This document shows, one piece after another, positions 18,529 through 27,217 of a stretch of 64,000 nucleotides of DNA. The stretch lies in the NCBI GenBank assembly GCA_947475295.1, contig CANJLF010000012.1, positions 25,908-89,907 of the forward strand, written 5' to 3'. The translations under genes and the position numbers were made by a program. This DNA comes from Fidelibacterota bacterium (GTDB taxonomy: Bacteria; Pseudomonadota; Alphaproteobacteria; Rhodospirillales; Rhodospirillaceae). The notes beneath the pieces were generated by a model. That model did not search any database and was not told where the DNA came from. It worked only from the letters and a program-made list of their open reading frames with translations. Each line of letters starts with the position of its first letter. Within the stretch, counting starts at the first letter, position 1.

Positions 18529-19587
18529 ATGAGCGAGTCAAAAAGCGGCGCCATCCCCGTCACAGTGCTGACGGGCTACCTTGGCGCCGGCAAGACCACA
18601 TTGCTCAATCGCGTGCTGACCGAAAATCACGGCAAGAAATATGCCGTGATCGTCAACGAGTTCGGCGAGATCGGCATCGACAACGATCTGGTGGTCGGAG
18701 CCGACGAAGAAGTCTTCGAGATGAATAACGGCTGCATCTGTTGCACCGTGCGCGGCGATTTGATTCGCATCATCGGCAGCCTCTTGAAGCGCCGCGATAA
18801 ATTCGACGCCATATTGGTGGAGACCACGGGTCTCGCCGACCCCGCGCCGGTGGCCCAGACCTTCTTCACCGACGACGACATCAAGCGCGAGACCAAGCTC
18901 GACAGCATCGTCACGGTCGTCGACGCGAAGCACATCGAGCAGCGGCTGGCCGACAGCGCCGAAGCCGAAGAACAGATCGCCTTTGCCGACATCGTGCTTC
19001 TGAATAAGACCGATCTGGTTTCGCCTGAGGACTTGAAGAAAATCGAGGCGCGCGTGCGCAAGCTTAATCCGTTTGCGACAATCCACCACACGGTGCGCAG
19101 CGCCATCGCGCTCGATAAGATTCTGGATAAGGGCGCCTTCGACTTGAATCGTGCATTGGAGTTAGATCCCTGCTTCCTGCACGGCCACGCTCACGATCCC
19201 AGCCACGATCACAGTCATGATCACGATCATGGACACGACCATCATCACCACGACCACCTTGATAACGGCACGGCCAATCCGCTGCATGACGAAGATATCC
19301 GCAGCATTTCGTTGACTACCGATAAGCCGCTGAATGCCGCCAAGTTCGATGCCTGGATATCCGACGTGCTGATGAGCCAAGGCCAGAACATTTTGCGCAG
19401 CAAAGGAATCCTGAACATGGCCGGGCAAGACCAGCGCTATGTCTTCCAGGGCGTGCACATGGTGTCCGAGAGTAGCTTCACCGGACCGTGGCCCGCCAAG
19501 GACAAGCGCCGCAGCCGGCTGGTCTTTATCGGCCGCAAGCTGGACGAACCCGGCTTACGCGAAGGCTTTCTCGCCTGCATCGCGTAA
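18529..19587 (+). CDS. CobW/COG0523-family GTP-dependent metal chaperone
   Basis: A G3E GTPase of about 352 residues. It has the P-loop GYLGAGKTT (16-24), NEFGEIGID, the metal-binding GCICC motif (68-72), VETTGLADP, and the NKTD base-recognition motif. Between the GTPase and the CobW C-terminal domain a histidine-rich loop (about 218-243) contains 14 histidines in 26 residues. Known members deliver zinc, cobalt or other metals to client enzymes; the His-rich loop suggests binding of zinc, nickel or cobalt. The ATG at 18529 has GAGAG upstream and is preferred over ATG 18517. The next gene, a WD40 protein, starts 10 bp after it and is probably cotranscribed. No Zur-type operator was recognised upstream. 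Confidence 0.9.
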   Translation: MSESKSGAIPVTVLTGYLGAGKTTLLNRVLTENHGKKYAVIVNEFGEIGIDNDLVVGADEEVFEMNNGCICCTVRGDLIRIIGSLLKRRDKFDAILVETTGLADPAPVAQTFFTDDDIKRETKLDSIVTVVDAKHIEQRLADSAEAEEQIAFADIVLLNKTDLVSPEDLKKIEARVRKLNPFATIHHTVRSAIALDKILDKGAFDLNRALELDPCFLHGHAHDPSHDHSHDHDHGHDHHHHDHLDNGTANPLHDEDIRSISLTTDKPLNAAKFDAWISDVLMSQGQNILRSKGILNMAGQDQRYVFQGVHMVSESSFTGPWPAKDKRRSRLVFIGRKLDEPGLREGFLACIA

Positions 19588-19597
19588 GGGATATCTA

Positions 19598-20635
19598 ATG
19601 ACGACTGCAGCGGTTCACACGTCTGGCGCCGGAGGCAAAGGCCGCATCGCGACCTTTCCATTCGGCGATTATGTTGTGGCCGCGGCCGTCAACGGGCGTC
19701 TGTTCGCGGTGGCCTTGGGCGACGGCACGGTGCGTCTGATCGACAGCGAAACCCTTGACGCACCGTCCACGACCGTCGCGGCCCACAAGGGCGCGGCGCT
19801 TTGCCTGTCCGCAGACATCGATAAGGGCGCCTTTCTTTCGGGCGGCGATGACGGCCGCCTCGTGCGCATCGCAGCCCCGGGAACGGTCGATGTCATCGCG
19901 GAGCTTAAGAACCGCTGGATCGATCACGTCACCGCTCATGCCGGCAGCGGTTTTCGCGCTTACGCCTCGGGCAAGGACGCCTTTGTGCTCGGCAAGAAGG
20001 GCGGGGAGCCCCGTAAACTCACGCATGCTACGTCCGCCGGCGGGTTGGCCATCAATCCCAAGGGCCGCCGTCTGGCCGTCACGCATTATAACGGCGTGAG
20101 TTTGTGGTGGTTGGCGTCTCAGGATTCAGAGCCGACGTTGCTGGAATGGAAAGGCTCGCACTTGCAGGTCGCTTGGTCGCCCGACGGCGACTACGTGCTC
20201 ACCACCATGCAGGAGAACGCGCTGCATGGCTGGCGTCTGTCGGACGGCGAGCATATGCGCATGTCCGGTTATGCCGGCAAGGTGCGCTCCATGGCCTTCT
20301 CACGCCGCGGACATTTTCTCGCCACCGGCGGATCGGAGCGCGTGATCTGCTGGCCCTTCACAGGCGGCGGCCCCATGGGCAAAGCACCGGTGGAATTCGG
20401 CGGCGCTGGCGATGCCCTGGTGACGGCGGTCGCCTCCAATCCGGTCCACGATCTCTTCGCCGCGGGCTTTGAGAACGGCACCTTGCTTCTTGGTCAGGCC
20501 GGTCCCGGCGGCACGGCCCTGATCATGAAGGCCAACGGCAACGCCATCACATCGCTGGTCTGGAGCGCCGACGGCGACAAGGTTCTGGCCGGCACTGAAA
20601 GCGGCGACGTACATATCGCCGACTTCCGCGTTTAG
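19598..20635 (+). CDS. WD40-repeat beta-propeller protein paired with the CobW-type gene
   Basis: About 345 residues made of WD40-like units, for example GDGTVRLIDSETL, GGDDGRLVRI, WSPDGDYVLTTMQENALHGW, FSRRGHFLATGGSERVICW and the final WSADGDKVLAGTESGDVHI. About seven blades can be counted, enough for a closed propeller. There is no signal peptide, so it should be cytoplasmic. It lies 10 bp downstream of the metal chaperone. A WD40 gene next to a CobW-type GTPase recurs in alphaproteobacteria, so a scaffolding or client-recognition role is plausible but inferred. The open frame extends further upstream, but that part overlaps cobW. Its stop overlaps the uppP stop on the other strand. Confidence 0.82.
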   Translation: MTTAAVHTSGAGGKGRIATFPFGDYVVAAAVNGRLFAVALGDGTVRLIDSETLDAPSTTVAAHKGAALCLSADIDKGAFLSGGDDGRLVRIAAPGTVDVIAELKNRWIDHVTAHAGSGFRAYASGKDAFVLGKKGGEPRKLTHATSAGGLAINPKGRRLAVTHYNGVSLWWLASQDSEPTLLEWKGSHLQVAWSPDGDYVLTTMQENALHGWRLSDGEHMRMSGYAGKVRSMAFSRRGHFLATGGSERVICWPFTGGGPMGKAPVEFGGAGDALVTAVASNPVHDLFAAGFENGTLLLGQAGPGGTALIMKANGNAITSLVWSADGDKVLAGTESGDVHIADFRV

Positions 20636-21435
20636 CGCGCGAGCAGAATCCCGAACATCGCTAGCCCTAGAATAATCCGGTAGATCGCAAAGGCGCTGAA
20701 GTTGTGCGCGGAAATGTAGCGCAGCAACCATTTCACCACGATCAAGGCGACAACGAACGAAACGACGAATCCGACGGCGATGAACGCGAGGCCATCGGAC
20801 GTCAGGTCGTGGCGATTTTTATAAAGATCGTAGAGCGTCGCGCCGAACATGGTCGGGATGGCCAGCAGAAACGAGAATTCCGCCGCTGCCGGACGGTTCA
20901 CGCCCACCAAGAGCGCGCCCATAATGGTGGCGGCGGCCCGCGACATGCCGGGGATCATCGCGATACATTGGAAAAAACCGACCGCGAGAGCGCGGCCGGG
21001 CGAAATGTCCTCGACCGCCGTGATGCTGTGATCTTTCTGCGTGCGTTCGATCACCAGGATGGCGACGCCGCCGACAATCAACGCAGCCGAGACGACCCAG
21101 GGCGAGAACAACACCGCCTTGATGAAGTCATGAGCCAACACGCCCACCACGGCCGCCGGCAGGAATGCAATCACGACATTCAGGGCTAGGCGCTGCTCAG
21201 GACCGGCGTGAAAGAGTCCCAGGGCCGTGCGCCAGAGTTTCAGGCGATAGATCCAGACAACCGATAAAATCGCGCCCAACTGGATGACGATGTCGAACAG
21301 ATTGCCGGTGGGACCTTCGAAGCCCAACAGGTCTTCGACCAGGATCAAGTGCCCGGTGGAGGAGATCGGAAGGAATTCGGTAATGCCCTCGACCAGCCCA
21401 AGGAAGGCCGCCATCAGAAACGTATAAGAGTCCAT
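20632..21435 (-). CDS. uppP: Undecaprenyl-diphosphatase UppP (BacA)
   Basis: Integral membrane phosphatase that recycles undecaprenyl pyrophosphate to the lipid carrier for peptidoglycan and O-antigen synthesis; overexpression of relatives gives bacitracin resistance. The 267 residues contain both family signatures: the N-terminal GLVEGITEFLPISSTGHL and the second PGMSRAAATI motif with its catalytic arginine and serine. About eight transmembrane segments. Convergent with the WD40 gene with overlapping stops. Confidence 0.97.
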   Translation of the reverse strand: MDSYTFLMAAFLGLVEGITEFLPISSTGHLILVEDLLGFEGPTGNLFDIVIQLGAILSVVWIYRLKLWRTALGLFHAGPEQRLALNVVIAFLPAAVVGVLAHDFIKAVLFSPWVVSAALIVGGVAILVIERTQKDHSITAVEDISPGRALAVGFFQCIAMIPGMSRAAATIMGALLVGVNRPAAAEFSFLLAIPTMFGATLYDLYKNRHDLTSDGLAFIAVGFVVSFVVALIVVKWLLRYISAHNFSAFAIYRIILGLAMFGILLAR

Positions 21436-21538
21436 CGCTGACCACCGAACACGAAACGCGGCGCATCAGGGCAGAGGCGCCAGAGAATGGCAAGGGCCGC
21501 GACGGCTTTTCCCAAATGACAAAGGGACTCAAACGACA

Positions 21539-21579
21539 AAGGGACAAGGCGCGCCGCATAACGGCGCATCTTGTCCCTT
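21539..21579 (-). terminator. Long imperfect hairpin, probable terminator
   Basis: Arms 21539-21556 and 21562-21579 form an 18-bp stem with two mismatches and a 5-nt loop. Read on the minus strand it lies 70 bases after the small gene at 21648-21923 and is followed by a T-rich run, which fits termination. The GACAAAGGGAC segment in the plus-strand left arm recurs at 21518-21528. Confidence 0.55.
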
Positions 21580-21647
21580 GATCTCTTGCTCAAGCCCTTA
21601 AGGGCAAACCCTCGGGCCGGCCCGGGGCCTGCCAGAGGTGCCGGCTT

Positions 21648-21923
21648 TTAGCGCTTGGCGCCGGGGCGGCGGGCGGTCATAGCGGCATTGGCCGCATCAA
21701 GCGCCGTCTGGATTTCGGCCTTCTGGGCATTGCATTGCTCCAGATTGGAGGCGACCGTTTTACCTTCCGCCTGATACTGGGTCAGGCGGGTCTTCCAGGT
21801 TTGCAGTTCCGCTGCCGTAGCGGCGAGCTGCATTTCAGCGGCCTTCACATTGGACATCTGGATAAAGGCGAACACGCCCGCCCCAAGGGCTAACAGGATG
21901 GCAATAGCGACTAAGCGGACCAT
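21648..21923 (-). CDS. Small membrane-anchored coiled-coil protein (paralogue A)
   Basis: A 91-residue protein with one N-terminal transmembrane helix (VAIAILLALGAGVFAFI), then a predicted periplasmic coiled coil with one central cysteine (NLEQCNAQ) and a basic end (RRPGAKR). GAGGAG precedes the ATG at 21923. It resembles the gene at 22293-22607: both share R-L-x-A before the helix, a GAG turn inside it, N-x-K-A-A-E right after it, and a single mid-protein Cys. No known family recognised; an envelope role is inferred only from topology. Confidence 0.65.
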   Translation of the reverse strand: MVRLVAIAILLALGAGVFAFIQMSNVKAAEMQLAATAAELQTWKTRLTQYQAEGKTVASNLEQCNAQKAEIQTALDAANAAMTARRPGAKR

Positions 21924-22292
21924 GGTTAATTGCTCCTCATTGTGACGAGGCTCCCCTAAAAAACGCTTCCCCCCTATCGGCCTCACCTCGACAGGGTTCG
22001 TAACTTTGGCGAATTCCAAGCGGCCGGAATATGGGCGTACGTATCCGCGCCCTCCCCGTCCCCTGGCGGCCGGCCGCAGGATAACAGGGATTTCGGCGCA
22101 AACAGCCAAAAAAAGCAGGGGCGGGGCCGTTACGGTCGGCGACCAAAAAGGCGCGACGAGGGCCCAAAGAAGCCGGGCCAGGCAAAGAAAATGAAGGGGT
22201 TAGGGGGTCTAACGGAAATCTCCGCTGCCGGGCGACAGGGGGCCCGACAGCGGAGGAAGTAAAGGGGTCCTAACAAGCTCCTTGAAACGGCT
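21924..22292. other. 369-bp gap between the two small paralogues
   Basis: No gene is supported here. The right part carries the terminator hairpin of the upstream paralogue (22220-22255); the left part presumably holds the promoter of the downstream paralogue. No further structure was recognised. Confidence 0.4.
22220..22255 (-). terminator. Probable terminator after paralogue B
   Basis: Arms 22220-22233 and 22242-22255 form a 14-bp GC-rich stem with one mismatch and an 8-nt loop. It lies about 40 bases after the stop of the minus-strand gene at 22293-22607. The T-tract is weak (ATTTCC). Confidence 0.6.
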
Positions 22293-22607
22293 TTACGATT
22301 TACGTGGCGACATCGCCGGCTTCTTGTTCTTCAAATCGTCCAGCGCGGCCTCGGCGGATTGCGCCCGGCTCTTGTAGGTCTCCACCTCGGCGGCGCAGGT
22401 TTTCGCAGCCGATGAGTTGGCGAGCACATTTTTCTCGGTCGCCACCAGTTCGTTTTTCAGCTGCGACCGTTCGTTTTCCACCGCGCTGATTCTAGCTTCA
22501 GCGGCTTTGAGATTATTGTGGGTCATCATGGCGTAGCCGCCGGCGCCGACCGCGACAAAGAAAAACAGCGCGGCGAGACGCGAAACAACATTCACGGAAT
22601 CCGACAT
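22293..22607 (-). CDS. Small membrane-anchored coiled-coil protein (paralogue B)
   Basis: A 104-residue protein with one transmembrane helix near residues 10-28 (LAALFFFVAVGAGGYAMM) followed by heptad-like sequence (ARISAVENERSQLKNELV), one cysteine (AKTCAAEV) and a basic tail (MSPRKS). It is clearly related in layout and in local sequence to the gene at 21648-21923, so the two look like a tandem duplication. Start at 22607 (MSDSVN) was chosen because a GGAGG-type site lies just upstream. Function unknown. Confidence 0.65.
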   Translation of the reverse strand: MSDSVNVVSRLAALFFFVAVGAGGYAMMTHNNLKAAEARISAVENERSQLKNELVATEKNVLANSSAAKTCAAEVETYKSRAQSAEAALDDLKNKKPAMSPRKS

Positions 22608-22822
22608 AACAAACACCTCCACTGTTAAATATCGCGCGCTTCTAAGATCGATGGGCACTGCGTGTACGCCCACGGGACTAGATGTAGGCTGTAAAGGTGG
22701 CGGAAATGTTCGGAAACAACGGCTAAACTGTGATCTTTAATACCTTTAATATATGATTATTATTCAATGACTTATAGAAGTGTTCAGATGACCGTAACCG
22801 CGCGCCACGCAACAGGGGATGT

Positions 22823-23596
22823 ATGACGGCTAAGATGCCCGCGGTGTTTTTGGGTCACGGCTCGCCCATGAACGCCATCGAAGACAGCGTCTTCCGCCAA
22901 GCCTGGCAGGCGCTGGCTGAACGTATCCCTCGCCCGCGCGCGATCCTTTGTGTCTCGGCACATTGGGAAACGCCGGGCTTTGCCGTGAGCGCCGGCGCGC
23001 GGCCCGAGACCATTCACGATTTTGGCGGGTTCCCCAAAGCACTGTTCGATGTGCGTTATCCGGCGCCCGGCGATCCGGCTTTGGCCCGGCGCGTGGCTGA
23101 ACTCATGGCGCCCACGCCCGTGCACTTAGATGCGGAGCGCGGGCTCGACCACGGGACCTGGAGCGTGCTGTGCGCCATGTATCCCAAGGCCGACATTCCG
23201 GTGGTGCAACTCAGCCTGCCGCGGAACCGCCCCGGCAGCACCCACTACGACAGCGCGAAACGCCTGGCGCCTTTACGCGATGAAGGCGTGTTGATTCTCG
23301 GCAGCGGCAACATCGTCCACAACCTGCGCCTTTGGGGATCGCGCGACGAACGGCAGCTGGCGTCGTGGATGCGGTTCAAGGATGAAGTGAAGCGGCGCAT
23401 CGTGGCGGGCGATCACGGCGCCTTGGCGGACTATATGAGTCTGGACCCCGAGGCCGCCCTGTCCGTGCCGACGCCGGAACATTACCTGCCCTTGCTATAT
23501 ATTTTGGCGGTGCAGACATCGGGCGAAAAGGTTGCGTTTTTCAACGACGACGGTCCCGGCGGGATTCTAATGACCAGCGTCCTGGTTGGTGGGTAA
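22823..23596 (+). CDS. LigB/YgiD-type extradiol ring-cleavage dioxygenase
   Basis: A 257-residue member of the class III extradiol dioxygenase superfamily, closest in pattern to 4,5-DOPA dioxygenase YgiD. Metal-ligand candidates are the early GHGSP histidine, CVSAHWETPG, and the late SGNIVHNLR histidine, all in their family positions; GLDHGTW is also conserved. These enzymes use Fe(II) or Zn to open catechol rings. It stands alone downstream of a short AT-rich promoter region. The natural substrate is not evident. Confidence 0.88.
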   Translation: MTAKMPAVFLGHGSPMNAIEDSVFRQAWQALAERIPRPRAILCVSAHWETPGFAVSAGARPETIHDFGGFPKALFDVRYPAPGDPALARRVAELMAPTPVHLDAERGLDHGTWSVLCAMYPKADIPVVQLSLPRNRPGSTHYDSAKRLAPLRDEGVLILGSGNIVHNLRLWGSRDERQLASWMRFKDEVKRRIVAGDHGALADYMSLDPEAALSVPTPEHYLPLLYILAVQTSGEKVAFFNDDGPGGILMTSVLVGG

Positions 23597-23601
23597 AATA
23601 G

Positions 23602-23652
23602 TTATCCCCAGGTAATGCCTAATCCACAGGACGATAGTTCCCATAATACACA
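23602..23652 (+). promoter_or_regulatory. Three DnaA-box-like nonamers upstream of dnaB
   Basis: TTATCCCCA (23602-23610), TAATCCACA (23620-23628) and TAATACACA (23644-23652) each differ by one base from TTATNCACA, the DnaA-box consensus. All face the same way and lie within the 79 bp before dnaB. They could let DnaA control helicase expression. Based on eye-matching only. Confidence 0.4.
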
Positions 23653-23675
23653 GAAGGACACGATAAGGTCCCGCC

Positions 23676-25199
23676 ATGCCAACGCCGCTTCGCGCTGCTG
23701 ATCCGGCCGATAATGCCGGCGACGCCCTTCGCACTCCGCCTCATAATTATGAAGCGGAGCGCGCACTTTTAGGCGCGATTCTCATGAACAACCGCGCCTT
23801 TGAGCGCGTCAGCGAGTTTCTGGCGCAGGATCATTTCGCCGATCCGGTGAACGGGCGAGTCTATCAGGCCTGCGCAAAACTTATCGAGCAGGGTCATCAG
23901 GCTAATCCCGTTACGCTCAAAACCTACCTCGAGCGCGACGACCTGATCATTGCCGCCGGCGGCATCAAATATCTGGCGAGCCTCGCCGGTTCCGCCGTCA
24001 CCATCATCAACGCCGGCGATTACGGCAAGCTGGTCTATGACCTTTTCTTGCGCCGCGAGTTGATCGCGCTGGGCGAGAACATGGTCAACGAAGCGTTTGA
24101 GTCGCAGCCCGACGAAACCGCCATGGACCAGATTGCCGGCTCCGAACAGCGCCTGTTCGATCTGGCGACGACGGGTTCAATTGAAGGCGGCTTCCAAAGT
24201 TTTGAGCATGCCCTTGGCGCTGCCATCGGTTTGGCGGAAGCGGCGCACCGGCGCGAAGGTGCGCTGGCCGGCGTTACCACGGGCCTTATCGACATCGACA
24301 AAAAGCTCGGCGGTCTGCACGCCTCGGACCTTCTGATCCTCGCCGGACGCCCCAGCATGGGCAAAACCGCCCTGGCCACGACCATGGCCTTCAACGCCGC
24401 GCGCTATTACCGCACCACGGAAAATGGCGAGGACAAGGGCAAGCTGGTGGCCTTCTTCTCGCTGGAAATGTCGGCCGAGCAATTGGCGACGCGTATTCTG
24501 GCCGAGCGTTCCAAGATCAACAGCCACGCCATCCGCACCGGCGGCTTGTCCAACGACGATTTCACGCGCTTGGTGGTGGCAAGCCAGGAATTGGGTGACT
24601 TGCCACTCTATATCGACGATACGCCAGCCGTTACGGTCTCGGCCATCCGCACCCGCTGCCGGCGTCTCGCCCGGCAGAACAAAACCGCCGATCATCACGG
24701 GCTTGGCCTGATCGTCATCGATTACCTGCAATTGATCGCGCCGGCGCGCGGCGAGCGCAGCGAAAATCGCGTGCAGGAAATCTCCGCCATCACACGCGGC
24801 TTGAAGGCTCTGGCAAAGGACCTCAAAGTCCCGGTGCTGGCGCTGTCGCAGCTCAGCCGCGCCGTCGAGCAGCGCGAAGACAAGCGCCCGCAACTCTCCG
24901 ACTTGCGTGAATCAGGCACCATCGAACAGGACTCGGACGTGGTCATGTTCGTGTTCCGCGAGGAATATTATCTTGAGCGCGCCGAACCGTCGCAAAAGCC
25001 CGAGGAAACCAGCGAGCGCTTCCATGAGCGCTATACCAAATGGACCGAGCGTTTCGAGCAATCCCATAACGTCGCCGAAGTCCTGGTCGCCAAACAGCGT
25101 CACGGCCCCATCGGCACGGTCAAACTGCACTTCGAGGCCGATTACACCCACTTCAGCGACCATATCGACAACTCCCAACTGCCCGAGCAATTTGGCTAG
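23676..25199 (+). CDS. dnaB: Replicative DNA helicase DnaB
   Basis: Hexameric helicase that unwinds DNA at the fork. The 507 residues show the N-terminal DnaB domain (PHNYEAERALLGAIL), then the RecA-like motor with Walker A GRPSMGKTAL, FSLEMSAEQLATRI, Walker B LIVIDYLQLI, ALSQLSRAVEQREDKRP, and DLRESGTIEQDSDVV. There is no intein. It heads the conserved dnaB-alr-mlaE-mlaF-radA order. A small insert rich in charged residues (EPSQKPEETSERFHERYTK) lies in the C-terminal domain, common in alphaproteobacteria. Confidence 0.98.
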   Translation: MPTPLRAADPADNAGDALRTPPHNYEAERALLGAILMNNRAFERVSEFLAQDHFADPVNGRVYQACAKLIEQGHQANPVTLKTYLERDDLIIAAGGIKYLASLAGSAVTIINAGDYGKLVYDLFLRRELIALGENMVNEAFESQPDETAMDQIAGSEQRLFDLATTGSIEGGFQSFEHALGAAIGLAEAAHRREGALAGVTTGLIDIDKKLGGLHASDLLILAGRPSMGKTALATTMAFNAARYYRTTENGEDKGKLVAFFSLEMSAEQLATRILAERSKINSHAIRTGGLSNDDFTRLVVASQELGDLPLYIDDTPAVTVSAIRTRCRRLARQNKTADHHGLGLIVIDYLQLIAPARGERSENRVQEISAITRGLKALAKDLKVPVLALSQLSRAVEQREDKRPQLSDLRESGTIEQDSDVVMFVFREEYYLERAEPSQKPEETSERFHERYTKWTERFEQSHNVAEVLVAKQRHGPIGTVKLHFEADYTHFSDHIDNSQLPEQFG

Positions 25200-25265
25200 T
25201 TGGGGCGTCCGCGCCTGCGTGCGGCCCCTTGCCCTTCTGCCGGTTTTCTGGTGATTAGGGCCGCC

Positions 25266-26420
25266 ATGGCCGCTCCCATTTCCTCCCGTCCCGAAGACCG
25301 AACCGGCGCCGTGCTGACCGTCGATTTGGCGGCGCTGGCGGAAAACTGGCGGCTTCTGAAGCGCCGGGCCGGGCCGACCTGCGACACCGGCGCCGTGGTC
25401 AAGGCCGACGCCTATGGCCTGGGGCTGGAGCCGGTGGCAAAGGCCCTGAAAGCCGCAGGCTGCGCCACATTCTATGTCGCCCATCTGGACGAAGGTCTGG
25501 CTTTACGCACCGTTCTTGGCGCCGGCGGTATCGGCACTCCGCGCATTGTCGTTATGCACGGCCCCAACCCCGGCACCGAGCGCGACTTCGCCGCCCACGG
25601 CCTGATCCCGGTTCTCAGCACGCCCGGCCAGATCAAATCCTGGCGCAATTTCTCCCAAGCCAATGACGTGCTGATGGAAAGCCTGATTCAGGTGGATACC
25701 GGCATGAACCGGCTTGGCCTCACGGCGGCTGAGTTCTCTAGCCTCATGGCCGATCCCGACGGCTTCGTAGGTTTGACGCCCTCGGCCCTCATGAGCCATC
25801 TCGCCTGTGCCGACACACCGGCACATCCCCTGAACGGCCAACAGCGCGAGCGTTTTGCCTCCGGGCTCGCCACCTTCCGCCTCAAGTTCGCCGACGCCAA
25901 GGGCTCCCTAGCCAATTCCTCGGGCCTTTTTCTCGGGCAATCGTTCCTCTATGACTTCGCCCGGCCGGGAGCGGCGCTCTACGGCGTGAACCCCGTCCCG
26001 GCTAATCCTAATCCGATGATTCCCGTGGTTCGGCTGCAGGCCAAAGTCCTTCAGGTACGGCGCGTTGACGCTGCATCCCCGGTTGGCTATGGTGCCACCT
26101 TCCAAGCCCCGGACGGGGCGAAACTGGCAACGGTTTCAATGGGTTATGCCGACGGTCTGTTGCGGTCCTGGAGCGCCTCGGGACACGCCTTCGTAGACGA
26201 CCTGCGGGTAGCCGTCGCGGGCCGTGTGTCCATGGATTTGACCACATTCGATGTCTCTCATGTGCCGGACTCGTCGCTGGGTCCCGGCGCCATGGTCGAC
26301 ATCATCGGCAGCCGCCATACCATCGACGATCTGGCCAAGGAGTCGGGCACGATCGGCTACGAAATCCTGACCGCCTTGGGGCGGCGTTATCACCGCCGCT
26401 ACCTGCCCGCGCTCAAATAG
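25266..26420 (+). CDS. alr: Alanine racemase
   Basis: PLP enzyme converting L- to D-alanine for peptidoglycan. The PLP lysine is Lys46 in AVVKADAYGLG, and the catalytic tyrosine lies in SPVGYGATF. GMNRLGL and GRVSMDLTTFDV are further family motifs. Start 25266 (MAAPISSRP) was chosen; the frame extends 22 codons back to just after dnaB but with no supporting signal. About 384 residues. It is followed 17 bp later by the permease gene. Confidence 0.96.
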   Translation: MAAPISSRPEDRTGAVLTVDLAALAENWRLLKRRAGPTCDTGAVVKADAYGLGLEPVAKALKAAGCATFYVAHLDEGLALRTVLGAGGIGTPRIVVMHGPNPGTERDFAAHGLIPVLSTPGQIKSWRNFSQANDVLMESLIQVDTGMNRLGLTAAEFSSLMADPDGFVGLTPSALMSHLACADTPAHPLNGQQRERFASGLATFRLKFADAKGSLANSSGLFLGQSFLYDFARPGAALYGVNPVPANPNPMIPVVRLQAKVLQVRRVDAASPVGYGATFQAPDGAKLATVSMGYADGLLRSWSASGHAFVDDLRVAVAGRVSMDLTTFDVSHVPDSSLGPGAMVDIIGSRHTIDDLAKESGTIGYEILTALGRRYHRRYLPALK

Positions 26421-26437
26421 AAGTACATCGCAGCCTT

Positions 26438-27217
26438 ATGAATTTTCTTAGCCTCATCGGCAGTGTGGTTCTGGCCTTCCTTGGCCACATCGGCCGTCTC
26501 ACGATTTTCACCGCCACCGCGCTGTCGCATTGTGTGCGCCCGCCGATTTACCCGCGCCTGATCGGGCGGCAGATGATCGACATCGGCTACTACTCGCTCC
26601 CCGTCGTAGGGCTCACGGCGATCTTTTCCGGCATGGTGCTGGCGCTGCAAAGCTACACCGGCTTCGCGCGCTTTGCCGCCGGCAGTGAAAACGCGGTTGC
26701 CAACGTTGTCGTCGTGTCGCTCACCCGCGAGCTGGGCCCGGTGCTGGCGGGCTTGATGGTGGCCGGGCGCATCGGCGCCTCCATGGCCGCCGAGATCGGC
26801 ACCATGCGCGTCACCGAGCAGCTTGATGCTTTGACCACGCTATCGACCAATCCCTTCAAGTATCTGGTGGTGCCCCGCCTGATCGCGGGCCTTCTAATGC
26901 TTCCGCTCCTGGTGCTGATCGCCGACATCATCGGCGTCTTCGGCGGCTTTGTGGTCAGCGTCTATAAGCTGGGCTTCAACCCGGCGGCCTATATCACCAA
27001 CAGCTACGATTTCATGAAACCGCTCGATGTGATCTCGGGCCTGGTGAAGGCCGGCGTCTTCGGCTTCATCATCGCGCTGATGGGCTGCTACTCGGGCTAC
27101 TACTCCAAGGGCGGCGCGCAAGGCGTCGGTGCCGCCACCACCAATGCCGTGGTGTCGTCGTCAATCCTGATCCTGACCTTCAACTACATCATCACCGAAC
27201 TGTTTTTTGGCACATGA
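26438..27217 (+). CDS. MlaE/YrbE-type lipid ABC transporter permease
   Basis: Inner-membrane permease of a phospholipid-transport ABC system of the Mla type. The 259 residues contain the MlaE signatures FSGMVLALQSYTGFARF, LTRELGPVLAGLMVAGRIGASMAAEIGTMRVTEQLDAL, and a closing SSILILTFNYIITELFF. It overlaps the ATPase gene by 4 bp. The periplasmic MlaD-type protein that normally completes the system is not in the window. The same neighbours (alr, radA) surround this pair in other alphaproteobacteria. Confidence 0.93.
   Translation: MNFLSLIGSVVLAFLGHIGRLTIFTATALSHCVRPPIYPRLIGRQMIDIGYYSLPVVGLTAIFSGMVLALQSYTGFARFAAGSENAVANVVVVSLTRELGPVLAGLMVAGRIGASMAAEIGTMRVTEQLDALTTLSTNPFKYLVVPRLIAGLLMLPLLVLIADIIGVFGGFVVSVYKLGFNPAAYITNSYDFMKPLDVISGLVKAGVFGFIIALMGCYSGYYSKGGAQGVGAATTNAVVSSSILILTFNYIITELFFGT

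Noticed and set aside
19439..19597. Upstream extension of the WD40 gene
   Set aside because: It overlaps the end of the CobW-type gene and its residues look like an out-of-frame shadow; the start at 19598 fits the spacing.
22735..22751. CTTTAATA direct repeat considered as a CtrA site (TTAA-N7-TTAA)
   Set aside because: The spacing between TTAA units is five, not seven.
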